The translations under genes were made by a program, and so were the position numbers. Shown in pieces: positions 63,171 through 64,000 of a stretch of 64,000 nucleotides of DNA; within the stretch, counting starts at the first letter, position 1; every line of letters starts with the position of its first letter. Origin of the DNA: Cotesia glomerata (lineage: Eukaryota > Arthropoda > Insecta > Hymenoptera > Braconidae); assembly GCF_020080835.1 (NCBI RefSeq), contig NC_058165.1:2765771-2829770 (forward strand), written 5' to 3'. Under the pieces are notes generated by a model, which made no database searches, was not told where the DNA came from, and worked only from the letters and a program-made list of their open reading frames with translations.

Positions 63171-64000
63171 TTTTAGATAATTTCAATTGTTTTGTTTGTA
63201 CATATAGATATACAGTTTGCAGGGAGTGACTATTTCTCAATTTTTTTTCTTTTCAATCAGTATTCTTAACCAGGGTAATTAATCATAAATTATTCTTAAT
63301 TTAAGTAAATTTTACTTAATATGACATTTTTTTGCTTTTTTCAAAACTAAAAAACTAAGTTAATTTTTTTATTAATATAGAAATTCAATTATAATTTAAT
63401 TTCTGAAGTAAAGAATTCTCGGGGTAATTAATAATTGATAAAAAAATAAATCAAAAATTTTTTAACTATGATTTAGTTAAGTAAAAAAAAATTTCTTGGT
63501 TAAAAATTTTTCTGTTTAATTTAAGAGAATTAATGTTATTTTTTTGGTTCAAGATTTCTTCTTAATTTTTCCAAGTACATTAAAATAATAATAATGAATT
63601 TGTATAAAAAAAAACAAAATTCGTTGCTATTAAAAATTAATAAGAATTTTTTATCAAACTTCAAATAAGAAAACTTTCTAGTTAATTTTATTTCTTCTTT
63701 CCATTATTTTAAATAAAAAAACCAAAATCACAACAATTTGAATGAGAAGAATATTTTTCTTCAATTACCTTTGTAATTTCTTCAGAAGAAATCATACAAG
63801 TCATAAAATTAAAAAAAAAAATAATTCTTTAAGAAGAAAACATAATTTTGATTTTTATCAATGAAAATTAAAGTAGCAGATATTTAATAATTTTTCTAAG
63901 AAATAAATTAGTGCAAAAAAAAAAATGTAAAAAATAAAAAATGCAATTTTTTAAAAATAAGTTTTTGAAAGAAATTTTTTTGTTAAATAAAATTAAAAAA
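63171..64000. other. AT-rich DNA to window end
   Basis: Low-complexity A/T DNA. A degenerate foldback of the CTTGGTTCAAGAATTTTT type (compare 56284-56485) is suggested around 63290-63560. No gene is visible. Confidence 0.35.

Overview
This window reads as a very AT-rich insect nuclear genome. Five genes are complete and intron-containing (phase-compatible GT/AG splice sites, animal-type proteins) and a sixth enters at the left edge. A parasitoid hymenopteran is my best guess, from gene style, a decayed LINE tail of a type I associate with wasps, and abundant Helitrons; this is inference, not proof.

Layout: 353-590 (+) is the 3' end of a METTL18/Hpm1-like methyltransferase gene, facing PNPO (672-4540, -). 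SRPRB lies at 6182-9438 (-). An ACAP-type Arf-GAP (Drosophila CenB1A group) lies at 17896-25656 (+). YJU2B/CCDC130 lies at 28704-31060 (-), followed by Transportin-3 at 33014-42967 (+). All are housekeeping functions: histidine methylation, vitamin B6 metabolism, ER targeting, Arf6 traffic, splicing and nuclear import of SR proteins. They do not form a pathway; the neighbourhood looks like chance adjacency. Exon joins were worked out by hand and give 263, 239, 819, 303 and 966 residues for the five complete genes.

From 42968 to 64000 I find no convincing coding exon. This part holds repeats separated by more balanced-composition, enhancer- or promoter-like islands (about 46850-47130, 49200-49830, 51780-52250, 54360-54840, 58380-58870, 61310-62160). 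It may be the flank or a giant intron of a gene outside the window.

The dominant theme is mobile DNA. The most striking family has at least 12 members. It is a Helitron-like non-autonomous element: 5' TCTATATTATTAAGAG, 3' GCAGTCAC hairpin followed by about 7 nt and CTAG/CTAA, inserted between A and T. Its interior is a tandem array of about 240-bp near-perfect palindromes with (TA)n centres. Seven copies sit inside introns of the genes here. Other elements are: a roughly 735-bp repeat carrying a promoter-like region and a putative first coding exon (three tandem copies plus one inverted copy in a TNPO3 intron); a TIR element with an internal 763-bp direct duplication; a MULE-like foldback with a perfect 9-bp target duplication; an element built of CCAAAAGGGCGTA repeats; several TA-flanked mariner-type elements; tRNA-derived SINEs; a 168-bp inverted repeat abutting an orphan coding exon; and a LINE 3' remnant.
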